64,000 nt of DNA from Evansella vedderi (GTDB lineage: Bacteria; Bacillota; Bacilli; Bacillales; Salisediminibacteriaceae), in assembly GCF_030813435.1 (NCBI RefSeq), contig NZ_JAUSUG010000002.1, forward strand, positions 248,001-312,000. Reading direction: 5' to 3'. This document shows, in pieces, positions 16,495 to 25,173 of this stretch (positions within the stretch are counted from its first letter, which is position 1; each line of letters opens with the position of its first letter). A model generated the notes under the pieces. That model was given only the letters and a program-made list of their open reading frames with translations. It was not told the DNA's origin and made no database searches. The translations under genes were made by a program, and so were the position numbers.

Positions 16495-18930
16495 TTATCG
16501 AGACTTTCTCTCAAAATACCGATGCAACCTATACTCACAAATCTCCTTCGTCCATTTGCATAAAGTTTCATTATGTTCCTCTACCACATCAAAGGTAGGT
16601 TTAAAGATACCGTCTTCGTAGGAGAGTAACCCTTTTGAACTACCGCTCCATTTGGTAAGTGGCATGGTGGAAATGAGTTTTGCTACTTTGGCTTCATCGT
16701 AATCCCATAGGCTTTTGCCTTGTCTGTCAGAGAAATCAATTCGTTTTCTATATTCCTTTTCCGTAAGGTAACGGTGGAAATATGGGGCTGCATCTACAGC
16801 TGTTAAGGGGTCTAGCCACCTTTCCAGTCCTCTGCTAAGCATGTAGGATAGAACAACCATTTTATAACTTTTAGCCATTCCTGTTCTCTCCACTTCCCTT
16901 AGCCAAGTCTCATATGTTTTAAATACTTCCTCTTCATGGGCACTTAACTCCTCCGCCCAATACAAAAATCCAACATAGGATTTGAATTCTTGATAGTACT
17001 CAACGGAATTGGCATTCCCATGTAGATGAAGTTCTAGGTAAGTGGGTCTTCTTCCAATTTCTTGATTCAAGGAAAAATATGCATGCCGTAATTGTTCTTT
17101 ACGTGGCTGACGCTTTTTACGTAACTCCTCTAAAAGGTTAATAACCTCTAAATCGAAATCGAGTATACAGTTTTCTGGTACTTGTGGAACTAATTCCCCG
17201 CTTTTCTTCCGTTCCTCTTCTTCTCTTGAATCCAATAAGCTTAACTTGTTATCGGCATTTCGATAGTTACCAATAAAATCAATAATGGTACAAAAGTTTT
17301 TCCCGTCAAACAAGCGCAGTCCACGCCCAACTTGTTGTGTGAATATCGTTAATGACTCTGTCGGACGAACAAATAGCAGGGTATCTAATGAAGGAATATC
17401 TGTACCTTCATTAAATAAATCTACTGTAAAAATAACTTCTAATTGACCTTCCTCAATCATCCGAATGGCGTCTGCCCTGCTGTATTCACTCCCTTGAGAA
17501 TGGAGGCTGGTGGCTGCAACTCCCTTTTTCTTAAAATAATTTGCTAAGAAGTTGGCTTGCTTGATAGAGGAACAAAAGGCTAGCGTTCGGGTTTGCTTAT
17601 GTTTTTTCCAGCTATCAAGAATTTTTTCCGCCATATCATCACGTAGCTGAACAGCTAGGAGCTCCTCTTCATCATATCGGGTTCCTAACCAGGTAATTTG
17701 TGAATAGTCCGTTTCGTCATAAACACCTATATAATGGAATGGCGTTAACCATTTCCGTTGAATGGCTTCAATAAAGTGAAGCTGATAAGCCACATTTCCA
17801 TCACATATTCCATAAACATCTTTACCATCCATACGATCGGGGGTTGCCGTAATTCCTAAAAGAAAATCAGGCTGGAAATAATCCAACACCCGTTGATATG
17901 TTTTGGCCGCAGCATGGTGGAACTCATCCACAACAATAAGATCGAAGCTGTTCTTATTAAACTTCTCCAGATGCCTTTCATTTGCTAGCGTGAAAATCGA
18001 TGCAAAAACACAATCCACTTCGTGTTCTTTATTCGTTCCATTATAAATCCCAAAGGAACGCTCTGGCATGATGTGCTGGAAAGACTGCTTCGCCTGCTTT
18101 AATATTTCTTCACGATGGGCAATGAATAACACTCGGTCATAGTTTTGGGCAAAAAATCCTGCTAAGTATGTCTTACCTAGACCGGTTGCCATAACACACA
18201 TTGCTTTATCGTATCCTTCTTCTTGAACCGTTTCCAATGCTTCGAGAGCTTCAATTTGTGCATGCCTCGGAGAAATAGGTCCATAGCTTTCTTTAAATTC
18301 CTTAACAACAGTTGTTCCTTCCTTAGTCTCTGTTTTCGGAATCATTAGTTCTATCTCTTCTGATTTTGTCCAAATTCGGATAAGCTCTGGATTTTCCCGA
18401 TGGTACTTGTTATATTCTTCTTCATAATGGAGAATCGTTTCTCCGTTAACCGGTACTGTCTGTTCATGTAAAAAAATCTTCAAGAACTCATCTAAAGCTT
18501 TTTCGTATGTATCAATAGATGCCTCTGATTCCATCTTAAGATTCCATTCAACTCCATGGGTTAAAGCAGATCTAGAAAGGTTAGATGAACCGACAATTAA
18601 GGAACCATCTTGATCTCCATATTGGAATAAATAAGCCTTCGGGTGGAAGGATCGACCATTACTTTTAAATAAACGAACCTCTATTTTTTCACTAATGGCT
18701 GTTATTTTCCTTAATGCATCTGGTTGTGTCACAAACAAGTAATCACCAGTACATACCTTCACTTCAGCCCCACGGTCAATCGCTTGTATAAGTGCCTTCT
18801 CAATGACATCTACCCCAGACTTCATTACAAAGGAGGTTAAGATATAGATAGAGGCTGATTTATTAATGGACTCTACTAATTCCTCTACTAACGACTCTGT
18901 AATGAGGGTAATCTTACTCATCTTCCACAT
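16495..18930 (-). CDS. Phospholipase D-like domain fused to SF2 helicase
   Basis: The protein has about 811 residues. The N-terminal PLD-like domain has one HKD-type motif, H97-P-K99 followed by GSSNLS (S117, N118). The SF2 helicase core follows: MATGLGKTYLAGF (Walker A, about 246), VVDEFHHAA (motif II), GITATPDR (III), FTVDLFNEGTDIPS (V) and QQVGRGLRLF (VI). The last 200 residues are a helical region without a clear assignment. The start overlaps the pyrophosphatase gene end, and no strong Shine-Dalgarno sequence is seen; ATG 18930 or ATG 18921 are both possible. Together with the DUF3883 nuclease this looks like an ATP-dependent DNA-degrading defence unit. Confidence 0.82.
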   Translation of the reverse strand: MWKMSKITLITESLVEELVESINKSASIYILTSFVMKSGVDVIEKALIQAIDRGAEVKVCTGDYLFVTQPDALRKITAISEKIEVRLFKSNGRSFHPKAYLFQYGDQDGSLIVGSSNLSRSALTHGVEWNLKMESEASIDTYEKALDEFLKIFLHEQTVPVNGETILHYEEEYNKYHRENPELIRIWTKSEEIELMIPKTETKEGTTVVKEFKESYGPISPRHAQIEALEALETVQEEGYDKAMCVMATGLGKTYLAGFFAQNYDRVLFIAHREEILKQAKQSFQHIMPERSFGIYNGTNKEHEVDCVFASIFTLANERHLEKFNKNSFDLIVVDEFHHAAAKTYQRVLDYFQPDFLLGITATPDRMDGKDVYGICDGNVAYQLHFIEAIQRKWLTPFHYIGVYDETDYSQITWLGTRYDEEELLAVQLRDDMAEKILDSWKKHKQTRTLAFCSSIKQANFLANYFKKKGVAATSLHSQGSEYSRADAIRMIEEGQLEVIFTVDLFNEGTDIPSLDTLLFVRPTESLTIFTQQVGRGLRLFDGKNFCTIIDFIGNYRNADNKLSLLDSREEEERKKSGELVPQVPENCILDFDLEVINLLEELRKKRQPRKEQLRHAYFSLNQEIGRRPTYLELHLHGNANSVEYYQEFKSYVGFLYWAEELSAHEEEVFKTYETWLREVERTGMAKSYKMVVLSYMLSRGLERWLDPLTAVDAAPYFHRYLTEKEYRKRIDFSDRQGKSLWDYDEAKVAKLISTMPLTKWSGSSKGLLSYEDGIFKPTFDVVEEHNETLCKWTKEICEYRLHRYFERKSR

Positions 18931-19240
18931 CAATCAGGAATATCCGCTCCTGAAATCCCCCACGTTTATTCGCTTTCTCTTCACGCACCTTATCAACTTC
19001 CTCAATGGTAGATCCATGTACTCTCGCTAGGGCATGAACAATTTCCATGACATCAGCCAGTTCCTCAATGGCTTGTCCATCATCTAATGTTGCCTGATAC
19101 TCCCCTACCTCTTCAGCCAATTTTAATTTTAATTCTTTTATGTATTCTTCTTCATCTAGGTTCCTCGTTCTAAAAGACTTACCAGTTGCCTCAATGACGT
19201 TTGGAATTTTATCTCGAACAAGTTTATTATAAGTTGGCAT
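18914..19240 (-). CDS. MazG-like nucleoside triphosphate pyrophosphohydrolase
   Basis: This 108-residue protein begins YNKLVRDKIPNVIEATG, typical of the small all-alpha NTP-PPase (MazG/phosphoribosyl-ATP pyrophosphatase-like) group. The metal-binding EEVGEYQ and EELADVMEIVHAL (E..ED-like) helices follow at about 45-72. It would hydrolyse an NTP or modified nucleotide to NMP and pyrophosphate. Starts are GTG 19243 or ATG 19240, behind a GAGGAGAG ribosome site; I use the ATG. Its stop lies inside the start of the PLD-helicase gene, so the two are translationally linked. A nucleotide-pool enzyme next to a defence helicase may affect signalling or depletion; this is inference. Confidence 0.82.
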   Translation of the reverse strand: MPTYNKLVRDKIPNVIEATGKSFRTRNLDEEEYIKELKLKLAEEVGEYQATLDDGQAIEELADVMEIVHALARVHGSTIEEVDKVREEKANKRGGFQERIFLIDVEDE

Positions 19241-19329
19241 CACAGATCTCTCCTCTAATGTATATATTTAACATTTTATCATATTAGAGTATCTAGTACG
19301 AAGGATACCTAAGAATAAGATAAATAAAA

Positions 19330-19359
19330 AGTCCTATGAAGGGACACTTCATAAGGACT
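19330..19359 (-). terminator. Terminator of the HIT-protein gene
   Basis: AGTCCTTATGAA pairs with TTCATAGGACT on the minus strand (one bulged base), followed by TTTTTATTT. The stem overlaps the stop codon of the HIT gene. This separates the HIT gene from the pyrophosphatase operon. Confidence 0.75.
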
Positions 19360-19723
19360 AATATTTTTGCTTATTTGGAATTACTCCCCGGACACCTCCA
19401 CGTGGGTCCTCCATGTCACCTTTATATCGAGGAATTAAATGGACATGGACATGGAAGATGGTCTGTCCAGCTGACTCTCCACAGTTTATACCAATGTTGT
19501 AACCATCAGGTTGATATTTTTCCTCCAGTAACCTCTTACCTTCTTCTAAAAGCGCATTGAACGCCGCCCTCTCTTCCAAGGTGGTTTCGAAAAAATCACT
19601 TACATGACGTTTAGGTAGAATGAGAAGGTGACCTTTATTTACTGGGTATTCGTCAAAAATGGCAAAAGCATATTCGTTTTCTACTATTAATTCCAGTTCT
19701 TCGCAAAAAGCACAGTTATGCAT
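19358..19723 (-). CDS. HIT family nucleotide hydrolase/transferase
   Basis: The 121-residue protein has a histidine-triad signature HVHVHLIPR near residue 92, with an N-terminal CAFCEE that may bind zinc and VNKGHLLILPKRH before it. HIT proteins hydrolyse AMP-lysine, AMP-NH2 or dinucleoside polyphosphates. The C-terminal tail RGVIPNKQKY is the usual end of this bacterial subgroup. It ends in its own terminator and begins 25 bp after the GIY-YIG gene, so it may be the last gene of that upstream unit. It could be housekeeping or a nucleotide-processing accessory of the defence cluster; context cannot decide. Confidence 0.9.
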   Translation of the reverse strand: MHNCAFCEELELIVENEYAFAIFDEYPVNKGHLLILPKRHVSDFFETTLEERAAFNALLEEGKRLLEEKYQPDGYNIGINCGESAGQTIFHVHVHLIPRYKGDMEDPRGGVRGVIPNKQKY

Positions 19724-19748
19724 TATTAACTAATCCCTTCGATTTGAA

Positions 19749-20600
19749 TTACCCTTGTCTCTTTAGTTCATCTAGAGTAAATCCCTCTTCACTCTTCCAC
19801 TCTGTCCAACCGTTTGCCCTTCTTGCAAGTACACAAGCCGCTGCAGCACTTGGCGAGTTAAAGATATGGTTTTCTCTAAACTTCAAAACATTATTTTCTT
19901 GTATCAAAATGTTCTTCTCGATTAATTCTCTTCTTGCGTTTACCACCCAAGGACCTGCAGAGGATACTGCTTCTAGGTTACAAATAGAGTTTTTAAGGAC
20001 AACAAATCCTTCGTCTGTATACTCTCCCCGGGCATTAGCATCCTTTCCTTTACAATAAAACAACTCCTCCGACGTTTCATTAGCCACTCGTTCAAAGATT
20101 GGATAGCCCAAAGTAGATAATAGTGTTTTCATTGTATCGTAGTTGTCCATGAGATCAGCTACAACAGGCTCCGACAGCCATGACTGGGTCGGGGTATTAC
20201 CATTCACCACTTTATATCGTCCAATAGACATTGCTTCTCTATAACAATGGGCTTCTAAAAACTTCACATGAGATTTAGTAAAGCTATTTGTTTTTGAAAC
20301 TGCAACAATGGCTACATTCCAAAAATCCTTGTTTGCATCTTTATTGTGTTGTTTTAAACGATCGTAACAATTTTCTGCTTCTCCGATGTAGACATTTGTT
20401 TTATTATCTACTTCATCTCGCCCAAAGAGAAAGTACACTCCAACATTCTTTACTTCCTCACGATTGCCTATTTCCGTTAGCTTATTCCTTGGTATTAAGA
20501 TTTCTTGAACAATTCGTGTTGTCACTTCCGCTATTTTTACACTGGTAGGAGAACCATCCGGCATGTAAATTTGAATTGTTTTACCTAAAATATGGCTCAT
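19749..20600 (-). CDS. GIY-YIG nuclease with DUF4357 domain
   Basis: The 283-residue protein has a GIY-YIG domain at about 50-140: GVYFLFG (54-60) for GIY, NVYIGEAENCYDRLKQH (69-85) for YIG plus catalytic arginine, and KFLEAHCYREA for the metal-binding glutamate. The C-terminal segment FNSPSAAAACVLARRANGWTEW is a DUF4357 domain. It should nick or cut DNA. It starts with a good AGGAGG site 45 bp after the PLD gene. GIY-YIG-DUF4357 proteins are scattered in restriction and defence islands as single genes; here the spacing suggests the same transcript as the PLD protein. Confidence 0.88.
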   Translation of the reverse strand: MSHILGKTIQIYMPDGSPTSVKIAEVTTRIVQEILIPRNKLTEIGNREEVKNVGVYFLFGRDEVDNKTNVYIGEAENCYDRLKQHNKDANKDFWNVAIVAVSKTNSFTKSHVKFLEAHCYREAMSIGRYKVVNGNTPTQSWLSEPVVADLMDNYDTMKTLLSTLGYPIFERVANETSEELFYCKGKDANARGEYTDEGFVVLKNSICNLEAVSSAGPWVVNARRELIEKNILIQENNVLKFRENHIFNSPSAAAACVLARRANGWTEWKSEEGFTLDELKRQG

Positions 20601-20644
20601 AATTACCTCCTTGTTCTTATAAGATAATGTATGCCGCTAGCTTA

Positions 20645-23332
20645 TCAATACTTTAATTTGAAATCTTTAGCCATAAACTCACTATTCCCCCGTTCAGCTG
20701 CAGTAATGAGTTTAGGAACAGTTACGTAATCTTTCTGATATTCCATCTTATTTCCATTATGGTATTCATACTTTGTTTCTAGACTTTTTTTATCTTTTGA
20801 GTAAACTAATACCAACCTGTTTAGCGAACCATCCTGCTTATTATTATGGAAGGTAATTGTGAATTGGGTCTTATCGCTCCATTCCATCACATTAAGCATG
20901 GATGTTAATAATGTAAGCTGTAACATATTGAAAGGCCCACTTAAATTAAGTTCTGTTTCGATGTGTAAGTTCGCTTCACTATTCGTTAGGTTACCGTGAA
21001 AATTAATATTGGGATTCTCCCTTATTAGCTCTTTAAAATGCGTTAAAGAATGGAAATCAAATAATTGCTCCAGCCTGTTACGTAATTCTTTTTCTTTTGT
21101 TTCATAATCTAGCTTTGCCATATACAAAACGATTTGCTCCAAATAACGATCGTATTCATACCTGATAGGTGCTACATGTTCATGAATCTCTTTGAGGGCT
21201 ATACTAATTTTCTTACGACTGTGTCGTCTATCCATCATATCGTCCCCTTCTTCTATCACCTTTTCCTGTAACAATAAGGAAGCTAGTAATAGAGGAACGA
21301 TATTATTCGATTCTAAGAGTTTCTCAGAAAGGGTGCTCTTTTTTCCATAACGAGTAATTGCATTTGCTATTTGTAATAAATCATTTATCGTTTCTTGTTT
21401 CTTCTTCAATAACTTCTTGTTGAGTACAAGTTGTTTCTTAAAGTCGGCTGTTTCCTCGTAAACTTGTATTATCTTACTTATTTCACGCGAACTAAAATTC
21501 ATCAGGAAGTGAGCATAGATGGTGGCATTTTTAATTAAAACTTCCGCTTCGACCTTTTCCATATAAGCCGGTGAGGTAAGTCCTTTTAAAAACTTTTTCC
21601 TGAAACGATCCATCCTCTTCATCACATGGTTCATTAATTGAATAGTCGGTTCACCTGTATTTCCATTGTTTTTCGGAGTATATTTCGGTGTAATTCTCTC
21701 ATTAGAAGCTCCACTAGCTAGTTGATACTGACTTAATAGGGCACTAATTAAGTCGGATAATACATCTTTCCCCTTAATGACACCGTATTTCTCGGTATGC
21801 CCCTCTTCTGATAAATCATAATAGTCATCTTCATTATTACTGACTTCTATATCTTCGTCCTGTAACTCTGCATTATCATGTATCGTGGAGGTACTCGTAT
21901 TTTCTTCTCTCTGTTTCATCATATCTTCTTCATCTAACACAAGACGTTGGTAGAGATCATTTAACAAGTCAACCACGTTTTGATAATCTCGGAGTTCCGG
22001 ATCATCCTGTACTTTACGATATGGCTTTCCTATTTGTTGAGTAAAGGTCAAATATAATTTATCCCAATCTTGATACCATCCCTGTACCTCAAATTCTCCT
22101 ATCTCTGTCATTACTGTGATTCCGAAGATTATATTGGTATTTATCGGCTTGGAGTTCCATGTAAAAAAATACAGTTCGCCCATCTGCTTTACAAATTGAC
22201 CTTCTTGCTTATTTATAAAGACAGCATTAATCTCCTCTGAGCTTTCTAATACTACTTCAAGCTTTTCTTCGTATACAGCTTCTCGGAAAATTACGGGACA
22301 CTTATTGCTTACTGGCTCTTCCTCCACCTCTTCCCGTTTAAAGTCTGGTGAGAGCGGACCGACCTGAACCTTTTCGTCTAAGAAGCTCTGAAACTCATTA
22401 CTAGAATTCTCTTCGAACATAATCGCTTCCATATTACCATTTTCTGCACTGGACAGCATTGCCTGTTTACTACAATTAGCACTTCCATATACGACATAAC
22501 CTTTTTGTTCCCCTTCGAAGTGAAACACCTTTCCGTGATAACGGGGCTGCTGTTTAGCGTGGAAATGAAACTCCTTTAATTCTATAGCGCTACTTTGATC
22601 TTTCTCCAATGGAAAATTGGATGTTTCATTTTGAAGTAAAAATTCAACTTTCACATCTGGATAGTTCCTTAACCATCTATCCATAACCATTAATTGTTGA
22701 TCAAAATAGGGAGCTATAACACGTATTCTCTTTATATCGTCAGGCAAAAGAGCTTCTAATTGGTCCATAATTGGTTGTCGTACATTGGATAGGAACATTG
22801 GAAATTCCTGATTTCGATCTTCAAAGTCTCCCTTTGACAAATAGGAAAACTTTTCTGCCTCCGATAACACATGCAACATATACCTTAATTGATTACGAGA
22901 ATAAATGGTTCGAAAAAAATCATAAGTAGCTCTAATGATAGACAAAGAAGCCATATTCCCCTCATCTATTTTGAAGACATTTCCAACCTCTGCGTTTTTC
23001 AACATGCCTGCAGCCGTTAAATTACTACTTGTAACGATGACCTTGGCTTTTTTGTCACCTAATAGTAAATAAATCTTCGGATGGAAAGCACCAGTAGTGG
23101 GAACATGCTGTACCAAATAACTTCTTCCAAGATCACTGAGCTTATATCCATCCTGATAATTCTCCATCAGCATTCCATGATCCGTAAATATACCAATATG
23201 ATGACAGCTATTGTCTAGGAGGGTACCTAATACTGTTTTTTCAAAAAAACTTAGATCAATGGAATACGTACTAAGCAAAGCCACTTCATATCCCGGTTCT
23301 CTCAACTCATTTAATATATCTATATCTCTCAT
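20645..23332 (-). CDS. Phospholipase D superfamily protein with two HKD motifs
   Basis: The 895-residue protein has two PLD catalytic half-sites. The first is H84-P-K86 with TSSNLT (S102-N104). The second is H266-G-K268 with YGSANCS (S284, N286). The two would form one active site for cutting a phosphodiester, likely nucleic acid. The remaining 600 residues contain an acidic, low-complexity stretch (about 495-530) and long helices, without a helicase motif. It lies 30 bp after an unknown 504-residue protein and 45 bp before a GIY-YIG nuclease. Such large PLD proteins occur with uncharacterised partners in defence islands. No signal peptide is present, so it is cytosolic. Confidence 0.8.
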   Translation of the reverse strand: MRDIDILNELREPGYEVALLSTYSIDLSFFEKTVLGTLLDNSCHHIGIFTDHGMLMENYQDGYKLSDLGRSYLVQHVPTTGAFHPKIYLLLGDKKAKVIVTSSNLTAAGMLKNAEVGNVFKIDEGNMASLSIIRATYDFFRTIYSRNQLRYMLHVLSEAEKFSYLSKGDFEDRNQEFPMFLSNVRQPIMDQLEALLPDDIKRIRVIAPYFDQQLMVMDRWLRNYPDVKVEFLLQNETSNFPLEKDQSSAIELKEFHFHAKQQPRYHGKVFHFEGEQKGYVVYGSANCSKQAMLSSAENGNMEAIMFEENSSNEFQSFLDEKVQVGPLSPDFKREEVEEEPVSNKCPVIFREAVYEEKLEVVLESSEEINAVFINKQEGQFVKQMGELYFFTWNSKPINTNIIFGITVMTEIGEFEVQGWYQDWDKLYLTFTQQIGKPYRKVQDDPELRDYQNVVDLLNDLYQRLVLDEEDMMKQREENTSTSTIHDNAELQDEDIEVSNNEDDYYDLSEEGHTEKYGVIKGKDVLSDLISALLSQYQLASGASNERITPKYTPKNNGNTGEPTIQLMNHVMKRMDRFRKKFLKGLTSPAYMEKVEAEVLIKNATIYAHFLMNFSSREISKIIQVYEETADFKKQLVLNKKLLKKKQETINDLLQIANAITRYGKKSTLSEKLLESNNIVPLLLASLLLQEKVIEEGDDMMDRRHSRKKISIALKEIHEHVAPIRYEYDRYLEQIVLYMAKLDYETKEKELRNRLEQLFDFHSLTHFKELIRENPNINFHGNLTNSEANLHIETELNLSGPFNMLQLTLLTSMLNVMEWSDKTQFTITFHNNKQDGSLNRLVLVYSKDKKSLETKYEYHNGNKMEYQKDYVTVPKLITAAERGNSEFMAKDFKLKY

Positions 23333-23361
23333 GATTTCCTTCCCCCAGATTCATCATTGGA

Positions 23362-24876
23362 TTACTCTTGGTCCGAAATAAACCCTAAGTCACCCAAAAT
23401 AGACAAGCCTTGATTTACTCGAAACACATTAAAGGCCGGACTGTCACTGTGAATAAACCGAAGCTTCCCTTCATCCTCTACGAAATGGTAAGTCTCATTC
23501 CTAGTTGTTATCAATTTCCTTAATGCGACATTTTGGTGTTGGTTTAAAATATAGTAAACAATTACTTTTTCTATTAACTCGCCAACAGATAGATCATTAA
23601 AACGTTCCGCTTCATAGAACCATGTTTCGAAAGAGATGTTTTCTCTCTTACCTAAAGTTAAGAATCCTTTATGAAGATCATTAAAATCCTCTCTATTAGT
23701 TAATCGCTTATACACGTCTAACAATACGAGTATGGGGTACCAAACCCTTTTGTTAATCTCCATGGTTTCTGAGTTCATTTCATCGATATACCGTTCTCTA
23801 TCTTCAAATTTAAGCGGAATATATTGTTCCATGACTTCTTTTACCGATAAGTCAAAAGGTATCTCTACTTCCATTAGTTCATCATGTATCCTTGAAAGTA
23901 GTTGTTCTCTAGAAGAGGGACGACGAGCTAACAAATCTAAGACGAATGACCAAATTGACTCTAAACTATAAGTGAAATACTGTCTTGCTTGGTAGATCTC
24001 CCATCCCTTAGCAACTCTCGAGAATTTATCTGGAATGGCTTGTTGAAATTCTCCTTTACTAGAAAAAACTTCATACATATAATAACGCCAATTTTTTCTA
24101 GATAAAGAGGTGGATTTTGCTTGCTTCAAAATATGTAAATAATAATGTAAAGATTCTTGACGAAGCTGCTCTGATATATGCTTTGGATCTGTTGGAATGA
24201 ATAAGTTCCGTAGAATAAGTTGGTCCTTCGCTTGGGGAGAATTCAGTCTTGATAACCCAGCTATTTTTCCATACTCCCTAAGTACCTCTTTTGGAACTTC
24301 CTCTTCTGATAAACGATACTTTTGATAGTACACCGTATGTTGAATCGTTTCTTCGAAAGCTTCTGCTAATTCTTTACCTGTTTTTCGTATCAAATCTAGT
24401 TGTACGTTTTGCTGATCACTTTCCTTAATCAGACCAATGGTTTTCATTACGTTCCGATAAACGCTATAGCCTCCAAACGTATTCTTTAAATAATCTGTTC
24501 TAAGTGGAACGATATCTTGGCATTCATTCCATACCTTTAAGGCAACCGTTACACCCATCACTTGATTAGTAGATTTCCCTCTTTCTTCCGCATCCGCTAT
24601 ATTGGCAAGAACATAAAACCATTCCTGCCGCTTCAAATATTTCTTAAATTGTTCTAGGGATTTATCCGAGTGATTTTGAATAAAATCATGTAACACCCAA
24701 ATGAAAAATGACCAATACCTCGCCCTAGGTGTAATGGATGTAACACCTGATTGCAACGTATCAGCAATAAGAATAGAAACAAATTTAATCCCTAGGTGGT
24801 CCTCTCCTTTTACGTTGTTATATTGTGTAGAAGTCCATTTAGGACCATTAAATGAAATCTCTTCTGTAACAGACAT
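23362..24876 (-). CDS. Unknown protein partnered with PLD nuclease (DUF6361-like?)
   Basis: I do not firmly recognise this 504-residue protein. The N-terminal stretch LQSGVTSITPRARYWSFFIW resembles the TRARY-type motif of DUF6361 proteins, which often sit next to phospholipase D-like genes; the match is weak. The rest is mainly helical and charged, without transmembrane helices or nuclease motifs I can identify. The frame is open to 24942, but the ATG at 24876 has AGGAG nine bases upstream and begins MSVTEEISF, so I prefer it. It is the first gene of a probable unit with the PLD and GIY-YIG genes. A sensor or scaffold role would fit, without direct evidence. Confidence 0.6.
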   Translation of the reverse strand: MSVTEEISFNGPKWTSTQYNNVKGEDHLGIKFVSILIADTLQSGVTSITPRARYWSFFIWVLHDFIQNHSDKSLEQFKKYLKRQEWFYVLANIADAEERGKSTNQVMGVTVALKVWNECQDIVPLRTDYLKNTFGGYSVYRNVMKTIGLIKESDQQNVQLDLIRKTGKELAEAFEETIQHTVYYQKYRLSEEEVPKEVLREYGKIAGLSRLNSPQAKDQLILRNLFIPTDPKHISEQLRQESLHYYLHILKQAKSTSLSRKNWRYYMYEVFSSKGEFQQAIPDKFSRVAKGWEIYQARQYFTYSLESIWSFVLDLLARRPSSREQLLSRIHDELMEVEIPFDLSVKEVMEQYIPLKFEDRERYIDEMNSETMEINKRVWYPILVLLDVYKRLTNREDFNDLHKGFLTLGKRENISFETWFYEAERFNDLSVGELIEKVIVYYILNQHQNVALRKLITTRNETYHFVEDEGKLRFIHSDSPAFNVFRVNQGLSILGDLGFISDQE

Positions 24877-25039
24877 TTTGCATTCTCCTATTCTATGAAG
24901 TACATGTATACTAATCTTTTGTTTCCATTTTAAAATTTCCATTTTTAAGGTAGAAAATCCTTCATAAATCTTTTATTTAGTAAAGGATATTATGGTTAAT
25001 TATAACCTTCTGCTTATTCGTTGTACCGTATCTACAAAA

Positions 25040-25063
25040 AAACATGTCCAGAGTTACATGTTT
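25040..25063 (-). terminator. Terminator of the HNH gene
   Basis: AAACATGT pairs with ACATGTTT, with TTTTTT following on the minus strand, about 110 bp after the HNH stop. It separates the HNH gene from the PLD unit. Confidence 0.6.
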
Positions 25064-25173
25064 ATTTTTGTTTCGCTCGATATTTTTTTATGGTGACGAA
25101 TTAATTTTTTGGTTCCCCTATCCTCCGTCTCCTGATGATGATCCAGGGGCAAGAACTCTCTTCTGTTTTACCA

